This document shows, piece by piece, positions 18,116 to 29,242 of a DNA stretch of 64,000 nucleotides. The first letter of the stretch is position 1; every line of letters starts with the position of its first letter. A program made the position numbers and the translations under genes. This DNA is from Leptolyngbya sp. 'hensonii'. Lineage in GTDB: Bacteria; Cyanobacteriota; Cyanobacteriia; GCF-001939115. The notes below the pieces were generated by a model. The model ran no database searches. It worked only from the letters and a program-made list of their open reading frames with translations, and was not told the DNA's origin. The stretch spans positions 1-64,000 of the forward strand of contig NZ_MQTZ01000052.1 in assembly GCF_001939115.1 (NCBI RefSeq). The letters are read 5' to 3'.

Positions 18116-21100
18116 TTACCAGGGATTGCCGATCAGGGTGAATCCAGCCCAGTAGTAAGGGTGGGCGAGGGATTGATCCCCCAGATTCTGGAGTTCCGGG
18201 GGGAGGAGTAAGTTGCCAGCGATCGTATCGGTCATCAACCGCCCGTCTGCAATCCGGACTTTTCCCTGAAGCAAACTGATTTGGGCCTGTTGCAGGACCT
18301 CCGCTTTAATCGATCCTGTTTTGAGCTTTTCGTAAAATTCGGTCATCAGGCCCAAGGTGCCTTCATCACTGACATACCAGAGGCTGGCCATGGCTGTTTT
18401 AACCCCCGCCTGAATGGCCAGTCCAGCAAACCCCAGTTCGGCCTCTTCATCTCCCAGGGCCGTGCGGCAGGAACTCAGGACTAACAGATCAACAGGTGGA
18501 TTGTTGAGCGCCAATTGGCGGATTTCGTTCAGACGGATTTTTCGATCCCAGAACTGAATGAAAGAATTTTCTGGGGAACCTGGGCGGAATTCACTGTGGG
18601 TCGCCAGATGTACAATCCGAACTGGATCACGGCGTCGTTCGGCTACCAGAGCGCTGGGGGTAAAGGCTGCATTAAGAAACAGTTTTCCCCGCCGGAGCTT
18701 TTGGGTGATCACCGCCAGTTCCAGGGGAACGGCAGGAAGGGGGTTCTGATCGCGGAATTCGGAGGCTCCCATGGCCAGAACCTCGGCATCCTGAATGTTG
18801 GTCCGGCGGGTGTCGGTCAGGCTAATGGTGGGCATCAGGCCAACACTATATTGCTCGATGATGAAGTTGCGGCCATTGTGGAGGGCTGCGATCGGAAGCG
18901 ATCGCAGGCCCCGATCCATCAGAAAGACCAGGTTCTTAACTTGTCGTTTTTGCAGTTCTGGCTCCAAAGGATCAATTAGCCACTGATAGAGTTGCTGTGC
19001 AGGCTCTAGATAGTTGGTACTACTAGGGTTAGACACTTCGCTGCGAAACTTGCGGGCAATCCGCAGAACCTCTGTCCGAGTAATCGGCAGGCGCTTGCGG
19101 AAGGGTTGCCCCTTCGCAGTCAGAACAATCAGTTCCAGTTGATCCGTATCTTTGGGAGTAACCTCTGGTTCTGCCTGAACCAGAATCTCTGTTCGCAGGG
19201 ATGGATCAGTCCTTCCTGTCCCAGAATCAGGATCTTCGGGGCGGAGGGAGATCGGAAGCGGCACCCACGCTTCCCCGGAAACTGAAGGGCTGGTTTTGCC
19301 CTGGTTCAGGGAGGCCGTTGTCACTGGAACAAAACTGACGTAAATTAGGGCCGGTTTGATTCCTGTCCCATCTTCTACCTCGGCCAGAAGTTGACAGGCA
19401 CTATCGGCTGAACTAGTCGGGGCACTACTGACGGAACCTGAGTACTTTTCGTAAGCACTCTTAAACTTTTCTTCGGCAGTGATAAATCCAACATCCGACA
19501 GGCCGCAGAAAGGTTTCAGATCCAGTCGGGATCCTTCCAGATTGCCTGGAGGACTGTTGCGGGGGTCATCATTCTGAGATTGGATCTGCAGGTTGATAAC
19601 CCCCGGATTTGAAAAAGATAACGGGCTGGTAAAACTGCCATCGTTGATGTCGGCAGCCTGAACCGTAAAGGAGTCTGGTGTTGTGGTGTTAGAGAAGGGA
19701 CTATAGACGACCAGGGTTCCTGCTGATAGAGGGCTGCCGGGGGTTAAAGCAACACCACCGACCGTCAGGGTGCCCTGGGTCGGTAGGGAGGTCAGAATCA
19801 GTTGGGTCACATCCCCGTTGGGGTCAAGCACAGAAATAATACTGGCCAGGGGGAGGCTCACAGATCCACCGGCAGCGGTGGGCAGGGTAATCACTGCAGG
19901 ACTGATCAGGGGTGCATTGTTGCTGGAGGTAATGCTGATACTGCCAGATGGTGTAACAGTGGTGGTCGTCGGTAAGATGGGAAAAACTGTAACCGGATTA
20001 ACAGCGGCTACACCACTCTGGAAAAGGGCTCCGACAGTTCCATTGCTTATGGCATTCCCGACAATAAACGGCACATTGTTGGGGCCACCCGCCTGCTGAA
20101 TTTGGATCGTTCCGGCTGTCCCAGCCCCAAACCCTGATGTGTTAATGGTGTTAGCCGTGATACCAATCACACCAGTTCCCTGAACCACTCCCTGCTGGGC
20201 CGAGATCGTCACATCTCCCCCAAACCCAGGTGGAAACACAGAACTCCCGATTCCCTGGGTGTTGATCGAGGTGAAGGTGACGTTATTGCCTGCCAGGATG
20301 GTTACGTCTCCGCCGATCGCAGGGACGGTGACTGATGCGGCACTGGTGTTCACGTTACCCACCGTGATATTGCCCGGAGCCTGCAGGATAACGGGACCAC
20401 TAACGGGATCACCCGTCAGGAATGTGGTGATGTTGCCGGTGGAAATGTTCCCTGCCGTTGTTCGCAAAATTACTGCTCGGCTACCTGTCAAGATGGCGGA
20501 GTCCGGGTCGCCTGTGGCTGTTGCATCCGGAGCATTGATGGTGATGTCCCCAGTAAACGTAATCGTGCCGCCTGCCTGAACTTTTAAGGAGGCCCCTGTA
20601 TAGGAACCTGAGGTATAACTGCCGGGGGCTGTGATAATCGGGTCATAAAAGCTGACAAAGGTTCCTGGTTGACCAGCCAGAGTAAGGATGGCAAAGTTGC
20701 CACCACTGTTAAAGTGACTATCCCCAGAGACTAAACCATTGCTGATCAAGGTCAGATTTCCCCCACTCTGGAAGGGAGCCCCCTGATCCAGGTTATTCAG
20801 GGCCAGAATATCGATCGCCTGGGCACCTTGGATCGTCAGATTGCTGCCAGATTGCACCACCAGGGAGCCATTTAACCCTTCCCGGAAGCGAACTGCATTG
20901 TTAGCCATCACAGTCACATCCCCGGCAGCCTGAATTTTCTGGGTGATGACCACATCCCCTGACTGAATCTGGAGCCCAGACCCGGTTAACTCAACCTGAC
21001 CCTGGTTATTAACGGTTAATCCCGTCGCATTACTGCCCGTTCCACCCGTTAACAATTCTGGCAGGGACACGATCGGCACAGAAAGGGGTGGGGAGCTTTT

Positions 21101-21814
21101 GCTAGGTTGGATTTCCAGACTTAAGGGACTCCCCGCTTGACTCAGCTTCACCAAACTTTGCCCTGGGACCGAGGAAATCAGAATCTGGCCGTTGGGTGCG
21201 CTCAGGGAACCAGTGCTGACTACGGTCCCCCCGATCAAAGTGAGGTTCTGGCCGACAGTCAAATTCCCACTATTGACGATCGCCCCCGGTTGCAGCCCCT
21301 GAAAGCCAAATCGATCGGGACTGCCCGTCAGGGCTGTGTAATTGTTAGGTTTTAAGGCACCAAATGGGTTATTCCCAAATCCGATACTGGTGGCTGTCGT
21401 GGCGGTAAAGGAGGCAGGGACATTCAGGATAGCCGTGGATCCAAAAATAATTCCTGCCGGGTTCATTAAATAGAGGTTGGGGCTGCCTCCAGTAACCTGG
21501 ATCAGACCGTTGATAACGGAGGGATCACCCCCTGTGACCCGACCCAGAATATTTTGCAGGGTCGGGGTGGCTAGGAAGTTGGCAATTTGGTCACTATTTA
21601 GATTGAACTGGAGAAAACTGTGGAACAGGTTGATTTGATCTGCCGAGAGTTGCCCACCTGTGATGTTGAACTGATTGCCATTCGGCATCACGATCGTATT
21701 GGTGCCATCCGTTGCTGGAATGACCGTCTGGGCTATCCAGAGAGGCTGAGGTGCGGGGGCCACGATCGGTCTTGACTGAAGCGTGATCGCCATCAGGCTG
21801 GAAGGGAAGAGCAT
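18116..21814 (-). CDS. Two-partner-secretion exoprotein fused to a CHAT protease domain
   Basis: 1232 residues. Residues about 30-270 form a filamentous-haemagglutinin N-terminal (TPS) domain: NGNQFNITGGQ, LYLMNPAGIIFG, NYTALTGSPDRFGFQ. A long Gly/Thr/Val-rich beta-helix-like region follows to about 650, then a cadherin/RapA2-like segment (about 660-800). From about 830 to the end is a CHAT domain, a caspase-like protease fold, with the expected catalytic pair His1073 in HLATHSEF and Cys1116 in VLSSCRTALGD, closing with a typical YYWAGFTLIGNPW. The TPS domain implies export across the outer membrane by a TpsB/FhaC pore, which is not in this window. The N-terminus is a weak signal peptide. Cyanobacteria have many such fusions; target unknown. 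Confidence 0.9.
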   Translation of the reverse strand: MLFPSSLMAITLQSRPIVAPAPQPLWIAQTVIPATDGTNTIVMPNGNQFNITGGQLSADQINLFHSFLQFNLNSDQIANFLATPTLQNILGRVTGGDPSVINGLIQVTGGSPNLYLMNPAGIIFGSTAILNVPASFTATTATSIGFGNNPFGALKPNNYTALTGSPDRFGFQGLQPGAIVNSGNLTVGQNLTLIGGTVVSTGSLSAPNGQILISSVPGQSLVKLSQAGSPLSLEIQPSKSSPPLSVPIVSLPELLTGGTGSNATGLTVNNQGQVELTGSGLQIQSGDVVITQKIQAAGDVTVMANNAVRFREGLNGSLVVQSGSNLTIQGAQAIDILALNNLDQGAPFQSGGNLTLISNGLVSGDSHFNSGGNFAILTLAGQPGTFVSFYDPIITAPGSYTSGSYTGASLKVQAGGTITFTGDITINAPDATATGDPDSAILTGSRAVILRTTAGNISTGNITTFLTGDPVSGPVILQAPGNITVGNVNTSAASVTVPAIGGDVTILAGNNVTFTSINTQGIGSSVFPPGFGGDVTISAQQGVVQGTGVIGITANTINTSGFGAGTAGTIQIQQAGGPNNVPFIVGNAISNGTVGALFQSGVAAVNPVTVFPILPTTTTVTPSGSISITSSNNAPLISPAVITLPTAAGGSVSLPLASIISVLDPNGDVTQLILTSLPTQGTLTVGGVALTPGSPLSAGTLVVYSPFSNTTTPDSFTVQAADINDGSFTSPLSFSNPGVINLQIQSQNDDPRNSPPGNLEGSRLDLKPFCGLSDVGFITAEEKFKSAYEKYSGSVSSAPTSSADSACQLLAEVEDGTGIKPALIYVSFVPVTTASLNQGKTSPSVSGEAWVPLPISLRPEDPDSGTGRTDPSLRTEILVQAEPEVTPKDTDQLELIVLTAKGQPFRKRLPITRTEVLRIARKFRSEVSNPSSTNYLEPAQQLYQWLIDPLEPELQKRQVKNLVFLMDRGLRSLPIAALHNGRNFIIEQYSVGLMPTISLTDTRRTNIQDAEVLAMGASEFRDQNPLPAVPLELAVITQKLRRGKLFLNAAFTPSALVAERRRDPVRIVHLATHSEFRPGSPENSFIQFWDRKIRLNEIRQLALNNPPVDLLVLSSCRTALGDEEAELGFAGLAIQAGVKTAMASLWYVSDEGTLGLMTEFYEKLKTGSIKAEVLQQAQISLLQGKVRIADGRLMTDTIAGNLLLPPELQNLGDQSLAHPYYWAGFTLIGNPW

Positions 21815-21952
21815 CGGTCAACCTCCTGGATGGGCAGCACATCCAGACTAGCCCACCCCTCAACCAAAAGCCAAAAAACGATCGGCAGGCTGAGCATCAG
21901 GAACTATTTGGTTCTCTCTATGGCTGCGGATAGGGGCTTTCCTGACAGAAGC

Positions 21953-24900
21953 CTATTTTGGCCAGGTAATCAAGGGATCCTGAGCCAGCCGATTCGAGAC
22001 TTCGTAGGCTCCATAGCGATTCAGGTGGCTGGGATCTGAGAAATAGTCTGTTTCATTAGGCCATAAGTCAACCAGGTTACGGAAAACAAAGCCCTTCCCG
22101 ATTGCTTTTTGGAGGATGAATTCCTGGAACTGCTGTTCATACTCCGATCGCACGGGATCGAGGTAGTCCTCCGTCAGGGGCAGATTGACAAAGACCAGAG
22201 GGATCTGGCGTTCCGCCAGGAACTGCACCAGGGCATCCAGGGCTTCAGCTTGTTTGCCTTCCAATTGGAAGGCTTCATAGTCACTGTCAAAATCTCCCGA
22301 TACCCGGGCGAACTTTTGATAGTAAGTTGTGGGGTTAAACCGGATCGACAACGGCATGAAGCCACTGAAGTCAATGGCCTGGAGTAGAGAATCTTTCTTG
22401 GCTTCTGGGCTGAGGAGTTTGGTCTGGGTGGCTGGTTGATTCTGATTATGGGTTGGGGCCAGGTTTTGTTGGGCCAGAAGTTGAGCAGAGGTTAGTTTTT
22501 GGCGGGGCAGCCAGGCGGCCAGTCGATCGCGCAGAAACGTTTGAAGTTGCTCCTGCTGGGGGTAGACAGCGGATACAGCAGCCAACTTCTGGTTGAGAAA
22601 ATCATTCACAGCGGCATAGCTACTGAGCTGGAAAGCAGGAGTTGTGGGGGCAGAAGGTTGCTGGGAGGTTGGACCTAGTGCAGGGGCACTCCCCTGGGAA
22701 AGACTGGGAGATGAGGTGAGGGTCGATCGACGTTCCTGGGTCAGACTTTTGTATCCTGCCGAAGCTAGCACACCATTGTAGGTGATGTCTATGCGACCGC
22801 TATTAAAGGCGCGGGCCCCATCTGCCCACAGGATGAACTTGGGCAGTTGTGCGGGGGTCAGTAACTCTCGGACCAGCAGATGGACGACCTGAACCGTTGC
22901 CCCATTAATCCCAAAATTGAAAACTCGCAGGTTAGGATGCCCTGCGGCAGCTAAGGCTTTCTCCAGAGCGACTGGGTCAATTCCCCTCAACGCCCGAGAG
23001 CTGCCAACAATCAAAATATCAGGGGGGCCAGACTCGCTAATATGCTGGAGATACAGCGCCAGTTGTCGATCGAGTTGACGGGTGTTAAAGGTGGGATAAC
23101 GACTGGGTACCTCCTGAACCAGCGGTCGATTCCACTGGTTTTGTGGCGAGTCCAGGGGATTTTCAATCCGGACAGAGGAAGAGGCAATATTAGCAATATT
23201 GCTGGGCTCCAGGGGAGGCGGGGATGCTGTATCTGTTTGGGTAAACCCCGAGGAGTTGAAGACACGCCTGCGATCCTGCCCTGATTTATTGAGGGATAGG
23301 TTGGGCAGATTGGGAATGGCTGCTGGTTTAGTGGGCTGGGCCGGAGGTTTGGGTTGAACCACAGGGGTGGTCTCTGCCAGAGCCGCCTCCTGATGCATAC
23401 GGGCCTGAAGTTGGAGAAACTCTCCCAGTAGCCGATCGCTACCTAGAACTAGGAGTAGACCCAGGATGGTCCAGACCAAGGCTGTCCGCCCATCGGGTTG
23501 CCCTGCTCCCAGCAGCGCAGGCGGGGTAGACTCAGGCAATAGAGTCATGGCAGAGGACGATTCTGGTTCCGTGGCGGCAAAGATTTGGGTCAAGATCAGG
23601 AAGCGTCGGCATCCCTCTACCAGACGCTGGGGGATCCGGACTAGTTGAGTCGGGAGATCTGGAGGAATAGGGTCTGCGGGAGGAACTAAATCTCCCGGTT
23701 CCAGGAGTAAAGCCCCCACATAGGCATCCGAGGCAGCAAATTCTGGCGTGGGTTGGGGCACCAGCCGATGCCGCTGCACAAAGTCAAAACCATAGTTCCA
23801 GAGTGGACGTTTCTGGCCTGCCCGCCGTCCATAAATCCGTAGACCCACCAATTTCGGCACCTGAAGCTGCCGGATCAGCTTCACCGCTTCGGTCGTCACC
23901 TGCTCCTGTTTGGGGCAGGTAGGCCCATCGACCATGATGTGCAGCAGATGATCACGGGGCAGCAACTGCACCCGCAGGCCGCCCGTTGCCAGCCACCAGT
24001 CCAGATCAGGATTCAGCAGCCGATGCAGTAGAAACAGGAGGGCGGGCTGGTCACCCTGGTGAGCCAGGTTTAAAGCTGAACTGGCTAGAGCTGCATGAAG
24101 CGTGGCAGGGAGGGTTAGCCATTCCACCCAGACAGGGACATCCTGTCCGGCAACCTGACCATAAAGAGCAGCGGCCAGGATGCCTTGGGGCGCAATCTTT
24201 TCCAGAAGTGGGGCCACAACCTGCAGGACTTTTCCTCGATCGGGGGCGGCTTTGCCATTGCTTCTGCCCGGAGTTTGTTCGCAGAGCAGGTGCAGGGTAG
24301 ATTCTTTCAGCGAGGCAGTCAGGGTGATGGCCTGCACCTCTAGGCTCTGATTCAGGAGGCAAACGATCGCCTGGACATCCCCCCAGCGAGCCCACTCCTC
24401 CAGCATTTCCTCGGCTGGCGTCAGATCAATTCGCAGAGTCCAGTTAATGGTGTCCTCGCCGATGACGCGGCTGAGGACGATGGCATCCCGGAAGTGGCTC
24501 AGCCTCAGATCCCGCAATTTCTGAGTAATGGGCTCAGCGATCAGGGCTGGATCAGGGCTGTAGGTGGAATCGCAAAATACACAGAGGCGACGATTACGCT
24601 GCTGCTGCTCCAGATTGGTCCCAGCCGGGTAGTCGATCGCCTTCACACTCACCTGAACAGCTACTTCCAAAGCGCTCAGGGTTTCACTCAGATAGCGAGC
24701 GATCGCGTCCCCATTTCCCTGGCGAGCCAAACTGTAGTTCGAAAGAACCAGGGCAGAACAGGAGGCAACGGCTGTCGCACTGAGCTCGGGTTGTTCTGCA
24801 GGGACCTGTGGTGGAGTGGCAGAACTGGATCGAGCTTTGCTGGATGGGTCCAGTTGTTCCAGATAGCGATCGAGTTGATTCAGGTAGATCAACTTTGCCC

Positions 24901-25318
24901 AACTGGGGCGACTCTGATTTGAAACCCGACTGTAGACATAGACCTGATATACAGGTGGGTTTTGGGGAGGCAGCAGATCTTCCAGATTGGTAGCAGCCAG
25001 GAGGCGCAACAGACGGGGAATGACAATCCCTACCCTGGGGCTCTGGCTGGCTTCGCACAGGATATGGAGGTTATTGGCTTGAACCCGGACTTTGATCTGG
25101 GCCTCTCTCAAGCCAATGCCTAACTGAGCCCACTGTTCCAGGGCAGTTTGACGGTTCCCAGAGGGCTTTTCTTGGGCAGTCGTGGGGGAAGGACTAGTTT
25201 TTTTCGGGGCGGGTTCTCCCTGTTTGGCTGGGGAAAAGCCATGACCGTTTTGCCCAACTGGAAATCCCCCCTCTGACTTGGGGATAGTTCCCCCTGGTTC
25301 ATGAGGAGTTTCAAGCAT
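21953..25318 (-). CDS. DUF1574 SGNH-type protein with four N-terminal repeats
   Basis: 1121 residues from the ATG at 25318; an upstream TTG (25357) is less likely. The first 600 residues contain about four copies of a unit of 110-130 residues, each closing with a pattern like YGRxxGQxxPxW (VYVYSRVSNQSRPSWAK, VLSRVIGEDTINWTL, ALYGQVAGQDVPVWVE, RIYGRRAGQKRPLWNY). One membrane helix follows (near 620-645, ILGLLLVLGSDRLLG). The C-terminal domain is DUF1574, of the SGNH hydrolase/acyltransferase kind: catalytic Ser773 in GSSRAL and Asp1095-x-x-His1098 in SDPSHLNRYG. The catalytic part is probably extracytoplasmic. Related domains esterify or de-esterify polysaccharides together with MBOAT proteins (one at 42636). 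Substrate unknown. Confidence 0.82.
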   Translation of the reverse strand: MLETPHEPGGTIPKSEGGFPVGQNGHGFSPAKQGEPAPKKTSPSPTTAQEKPSGNRQTALEQWAQLGIGLREAQIKVRVQANNLHILCEASQSPRVGIVIPRLLRLLAATNLEDLLPPQNPPVYQVYVYSRVSNQSRPSWAKLIYLNQLDRYLEQLDPSSKARSSSATPPQVPAEQPELSATAVASCSALVLSNYSLARQGNGDAIARYLSETLSALEVAVQVSVKAIDYPAGTNLEQQQRNRRLCVFCDSTYSPDPALIAEPITQKLRDLRLSHFRDAIVLSRVIGEDTINWTLRIDLTPAEEMLEEWARWGDVQAIVCLLNQSLEVQAITLTASLKESTLHLLCEQTPGRSNGKAAPDRGKVLQVVAPLLEKIAPQGILAAALYGQVAGQDVPVWVEWLTLPATLHAALASSALNLAHQGDQPALLFLLHRLLNPDLDWWLATGGLRVQLLPRDHLLHIMVDGPTCPKQEQVTTEAVKLIRQLQVPKLVGLRIYGRRAGQKRPLWNYGFDFVQRHRLVPQPTPEFAASDAYVGALLLEPGDLVPPADPIPPDLPTQLVRIPQRLVEGCRRFLILTQIFAATEPESSSAMTLLPESTPPALLGAGQPDGRTALVWTILGLLLVLGSDRLLGEFLQLQARMHQEAALAETTPVVQPKPPAQPTKPAAIPNLPNLSLNKSGQDRRRVFNSSGFTQTDTASPPPLEPSNIANIASSSVRIENPLDSPQNQWNRPLVQEVPSRYPTFNTRQLDRQLALYLQHISESGPPDILIVGSSRALRGIDPVALEKALAAAGHPNLRVFNFGINGATVQVVHLLVRELLTPAQLPKFILWADGARAFNSGRIDITYNGVLASAGYKSLTQERRSTLTSSPSLSQGSAPALGPTSQQPSAPTTPAFQLSSYAAVNDFLNQKLAAVSAVYPQQEQLQTFLRDRLAAWLPRQKLTSAQLLAQQNLAPTHNQNQPATQTKLLSPEAKKDSLLQAIDFSGFMPLSIRFNPTTYYQKFARVSGDFDSDYEAFQLEGKQAEALDALVQFLAERQIPLVFVNLPLTEDYLDPVRSEYEQQFQEFILQKAIGKGFVFRNLVDLWPNETDYFSDPSHLNRYGAYEVSNRLAQDPLITWPK

Positions 25319-25532
25319 TGTCCGATCGCGAGAAACAGTCCGCTCGTCTAAACTCAATCTCAGAGCCTCAACTTAATAGTCCTGAAAGGGCAGTCAATCT
25401 TGCATCATAGGGATAGCATATCTTGCCCCGTTTTAACATAGAGGTCCAGAATTTTTTGCGATTCGGCCTCACAGGCTTCGGCTCTATTTCCTCTCGTTGA
25501 TTGACCATTGATTTAGGACACCGTTAACCCCT

Positions 25533-25757
25533 ATGCCATCTTCTGAACGCAAGCCTGATGCGGCTGACACTCTGCCCATTCCTCCCCAATTATTGCTCAG
25601 TCTGACCACCGCACCGCTATTGTTGGGGCTGGTGGCAGGTAGATTTGTGATGGAATGGGTACGAGAGGTGGGCCAGTTGAGCGAAGAAATATTTCGGGGC
25701 GATCGCCTGCCTGTCCTGGATTCAGAATCTCAGAGCCCTGACCAAGAAGCATCCTGA
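25533..25757 (+). CDS. Small membrane protein, 74 residues
   Basis: The short protein has a polar N-terminus, one hydrophobic segment (about 20-42, LLLSLTTAPLLLGLVAGRFV) and an acidic tail. It starts 33 bases after a run of T/G-rich leader and diverges from the DUF1574 gene. It recurs in cyanobacteria as a conserved hypothetical, as far as I recognise; function unknown. It lies 135 bases before ppc in the same direction. Confidence 0.65.
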   Translation: MPSSERKPDAADTLPIPPQLLLSLTTAPLLLGLVAGRFVMEWVREVGQLSEEIFRGDRLPVLDSESQSPDQEAS

Positions 25758-25892
25758 GGGGTGTGGTGTGGATTTGAGGGATTGGTTCAGGAATAATTCT
25801 TCGATCCCGCAGGAGAGTGACTCTACTTAATTGCGGATTACGAATAGAATGATTGAGTAAAAAAGTTTGCCTTCATCCTGTATCAGACTCCC

Positions 25893-28800
25893 ATGAGTTC
25901 TATTCCTCACCCATCCGATGATGCGTCCCTCAATCTCTCAAGTTCAGGTAGCACCATAGAGCTTACACAAGCTTCGCCTAGGAGGCCGGAAGTGGAGGAT
26001 CTTGAGACTATCCCAGCTACATTGACCGGCGACTTATTTTTGCGCCATCGGCTCAAAATCGTAGAAGACTTGTGGGAAGCCGTACTCCAGCAGGAATGTG
26101 GCCAGGAGTTAGTTGATCTACTGAATCAACTGCGGGCTCTCTGCTCTCCAGAAGGGCAGGCTCCTGACTCCGCCGAATCGGAGGCTCTGAAGGTGGTGGA
26201 GAAACTGGATTTGAATGAGGCAATTCGGGCCGCTCGTGCCTTTGCGCTTTATTTCCAGTTAATTAACATTGTGGAGCAGCATTATGAGCAGCGGGGACAA
26301 CAACAGCAGTACCGCGCAGCTTATGAACAGGTTCCGGCTGAGATCAACCGCTCTGCTGTTCGGGCTGCCCCGCTGAGGGGGGGCCATGAGGCTGCGATCA
26401 CAGCCGAAGCTGGTGAAGAAGCAACGCCGTTTCAGGCGGGTTTGCTTGAGAAAAGCTTGCAGGAAAGTGATCCGGCCCGCCGAGAATTGGGTACCTTTCA
26501 CTGGCTCTTTCCCCGACTCAAGCGGTTGAATGTCCCGCCACAACAAATTCAAGCACTGATTTACAACCTGGACATTCGGCTGGTGTTTACGGCCCATCCG
26601 ACTGAAATTGTCCGCCATACGATTCGAGACAAGCAGCGCCGTATTGCTAAGATCTTGCGACAACTGGATCATGTTGAGGAACGGGTGGGATCGCTGGATT
26701 GTTCCTGGGAAGCGGAAGAACTGCAAGCCCAGCTAACTGAGGAGATTCGTCTCTGGTGGCGCACTGATGAACTGCACCAGTTCAAACCAACGGTTCTGGA
26801 TGAGGTGGATTACACCCTCCACTATTTCCAGGAGGTTCTATTTGATACCATTCCCCAGCTCTATCAGCGGTTTAAGCGGGCGTTGTCATTCTCCTTCCCC
26901 AGATTGCAGCCACCTCAGAACAGCTTCTGTAAGTTTGGCTCCTGGGTTGGGTCCGATCGAGACGGTAACCCATCTGTTACCCCGGCTATTACCTGGCAAA
27001 CCGCCTGTTATCAGCGTAATCTGGTGCTGGATAAGTACATCCAGTCCATTCGCCGATTAACAGAGTTGCTCAGTCTTTCCCTTCACTGGTGTGATGTCAT
27101 GCCAGAGTTGCTTGAATCTCTTGAGCAAGATCAGGGTTATCTGCCAGAAATTTACGACCAGCTCGCTATCCGTTATCGGCAAGAACCCTATCGTCTGAAA
27201 CTGGCTTATATCTATCAGCGGCTGAAAAATACCCAGATCCGAAATCAACGGCTCCAGAATGGAAATTTTCTGCAGCAGGAACTGACGGAGATTAACCCGG
27301 GGACCCTCTACTGTGCGGGCTCAGAATTCCTGGCGGAGTTGAATTTGATCCAACGCAGTTTGGCCTCGACAGGATTAAGTTGTCGAGAGCTGGATCATCT
27401 GGTTTGTCAAGTAGAAATCTATGGGTTCAATCTGGCTAACCTGGATATCCGCCAGGAAAGCTCCCGTCATTCTGATACGTTGAATGAAATCACCTCCTAC
27501 CTGCAGATTCTGCCCCGGCCTTACAACGAGATGAGCGATGCCGAACGTTCCCTCTGGCTGACCAGAGAACTGCAGACCCGTCGTCCCCTGATCCCGGCAG
27601 AATTGCCTTTCTCGGAAAAAACCTGTGAAACGGTCGAGACCTTCCGGATGATTCGCAAACTCCAGCAGGAGTTTGGCCCGGATATCTGCTGTACTTATGT
27701 GATTAGCATGAGTCATGAAGTCAGTGATCTGTTGGAGGTGTTGTTACTGTCGAAGGAAGCTGGGTTATATGATCCTGCTACTGGATTTGGCAATCTCCAT
27801 GTAGTGCCCCTGTTTGAAACGGTCGAAGATCTGAAACGGGCTCCCTCGATCATGCGCTACCTGTTTGAGTTGCCCCAATATCGGGCCTATCTGGCAGGGG
27901 GCTATGGGATGCAGCAGGGTGAAGATGCGACTCCCTTTTCTCTTCAGGAAGTGATGCTGGGGTATTCTGACAGTAATAAGGACTCCGGATTCCTGAGTAG
28001 TAATTGGGAAATCCATAAGGCTCAGCAGGCGTTGCATAAACTGGCGGATGAGTTTGATGTTGCTCTGCGGATTTTCCATGGTCGAGGCGGATCAGTGGGA
28101 CGAGGCGGTGGTCCGGCCTATGAAGCGATCCTGGCTCAACCGGGACGCAGTGTAAATGGGCGGATTAAGATTACGGAGCAGGGAGAAGTCCTGGCCTCTA
28201 AGTATTCTTTACCAGAACTGGCGCTTTATAATCTGGAGACTGTGACAACGGCTGTGATTCAAACCAGTTTGCTCCGCACTGGGTTTGATGATATCCAGCC
28301 CTGGCACGAAATTATGGAGGAACTGGCCATTCGCTCGCGGCATCACTATCGATCGCTCATTTACGAGCAGCCAGATTTTGTGGACTTTTTCCACCAGGTG
28401 ACGCCGATCGAGGAAATCAGCCAACTGCAAATCAGTTCCCGACCTGCTCGGCGGGGCGGTAAGCGGGATCTGGGTAGCTTGCGGGCAATTCCCTGGGTCT
28501 TTAGCTGGACGCAAACCCGCTTTCTCCTGCCTTCCTGGTATGGTGTTGGGACGGCCCTACAAGATTTCTTGCAAGAAGAACCGGAAGCCCACCTCAAACT
28601 ATTGCGCTACTTCTACTACAAGTGGCCTTTCTTTAAGATGGTGATTTCCAAATGTGAAATGACCCTGGCTAAAGTCGATCTTCAAATTGCCCATCACTAT
28701 GTGAGTGAGCTGACCCAGGTGGAGGATCGCGATCGGTTTGAGCGGGTCTTCCAGCAAATTGCGGATGAATTTCACCTGACCCGTGAACTGGTGCTTTCGA

Positions 28801-29039
28801 TCACAGGTCATAAGCGACTTCTGGATGGCGATCCAGATCTCCAGCGATCGGTGCAATTACGGAATGGGACGATCGTCCCTCTGGGCTTTTTGCAGGTTTC
28901 CCTGTTAAAACGCTTGAGGCAGCACCATAACAGTTCTTCCGCTGCGATCATCCGGTCTCGATATAGTAAGGGTGAACTACTACGGGGGGCGCTCCTGACG
29001 ATCAATGGTATTGCTGCCGGAATGCGTAATACAGGCTGA
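25893..29039 (+). CDS. ppc: Phosphoenolpyruvate carboxylase
   Basis: 1048 residues, the longer cyanobacterial type. It carboxylates PEP with bicarbonate to oxaloacetate, feeding the incomplete or modified TCA cycle and nitrogen assimilation. Motifs: [12 protein letters not shown] with catalytic His235, [11 protein letters not shown] (Lys696), [14 protein letters not shown] and the C-terminal AAGMRNTG, which closes the active site. The first 45 residues are poorly conserved, and no plant-type phosphorylation motif is apparent there. A TAGAAT hexamer at 25845-25850 could be its -10 element. Monocistronic. Confidence 0.97.
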   Translation: MSSIPHPSDDASLNLSSSGSTIELTQASPRRPEVEDLETIPATLTGDLFLRHRLKIVEDLWEAVLQQECGQELVDLLNQLRALCSPEGQAPDSAESEALKVVEKLDLNEAIRAARAFALYFQLINIVEQHYEQRGQQQQYRAAYEQVPAEINRSAVRAAPLRGGHEAAITAEAGEEATPFQAGLLEKSLQESDPARRELGTFHWLFPRLKRLNVPPQQIQALIYNLDIRLVFTAHPTEIVRHTIRDKQRRIAKILRQLDHVEERVGSLDCSWEAEELQAQLTEEIRLWWRTDELHQFKPTVLDEVDYTLHYFQEVLFDTIPQLYQRFKRALSFSFPRLQPPQNSFCKFGSWVGSDRDGNPSVTPAITWQTACYQRNLVLDKYIQSIRRLTELLSLSLHWCDVMPELLESLEQDQGYLPEIYDQLAIRYRQEPYRLKLAYIYQRLKNTQIRNQRLQNGNFLQQELTEINPGTLYCAGSEFLAELNLIQRSLASTGLSCRELDHLVCQVEIYGFNLANLDIRQESSRHSDTLNEITSYLQILPRPYNEMSDAERSLWLTRELQTRRPLIPAELPFSEKTCETVETFRMIRKLQQEFGPDICCTYVISMSHEVSDLLEVLLLSKEAGLYDPATGFGNLHVVPLFETVEDLKRAPSIMRYLFELPQYRAYLAGGYGMQQGEDATPFSLQEVMLGYSDSNKDSGFLSSNWEIHKAQQALHKLADEFDVALRIFHGRGGSVGRGGGPAYEAILAQPGRSVNGRIKITEQGEVLASKYSLPELALYNLETVTTAVIQTSLLRTGFDDIQPWHEIMEELAIRSRHHYRSLIYEQPDFVDFFHQVTPIEEISQLQISSRPARRGGKRDLGSLRAIPWVFSWTQTRFLLPSWYGVGTALQDFLQEEPEAHLKLLRYFYYKWPFFKMVISKCEMTLAKVDLQIAHHYVSELTQVEDRDRFERVFQQIADEFHLTRELVLSITGHKRLLDGDPDLQRSVQLRNGTIVPLGFLQVSLLKRLRQHHNSSSAAIIRSRYSKGELLRGALLTINGIAAGMRNTG

Positions 29040-29242
29040 TCCTGAATTGATGGCCAGAGGCATGCCGGGTTCATGGTGACAGTAGGGGCATTCCCTCTGA
29101 TGCACCGGACCGGTTCAACGGTTGTAGTTGGGCTTGGCACGGCTATAACAACATGTGTCAATTCGCTGGAATATGACTGTAATCCTGGCTGAGGGATTGT
29201 AGTAGTGATATATACTGAACTGAAAGTCATCGGTGATGCCCT

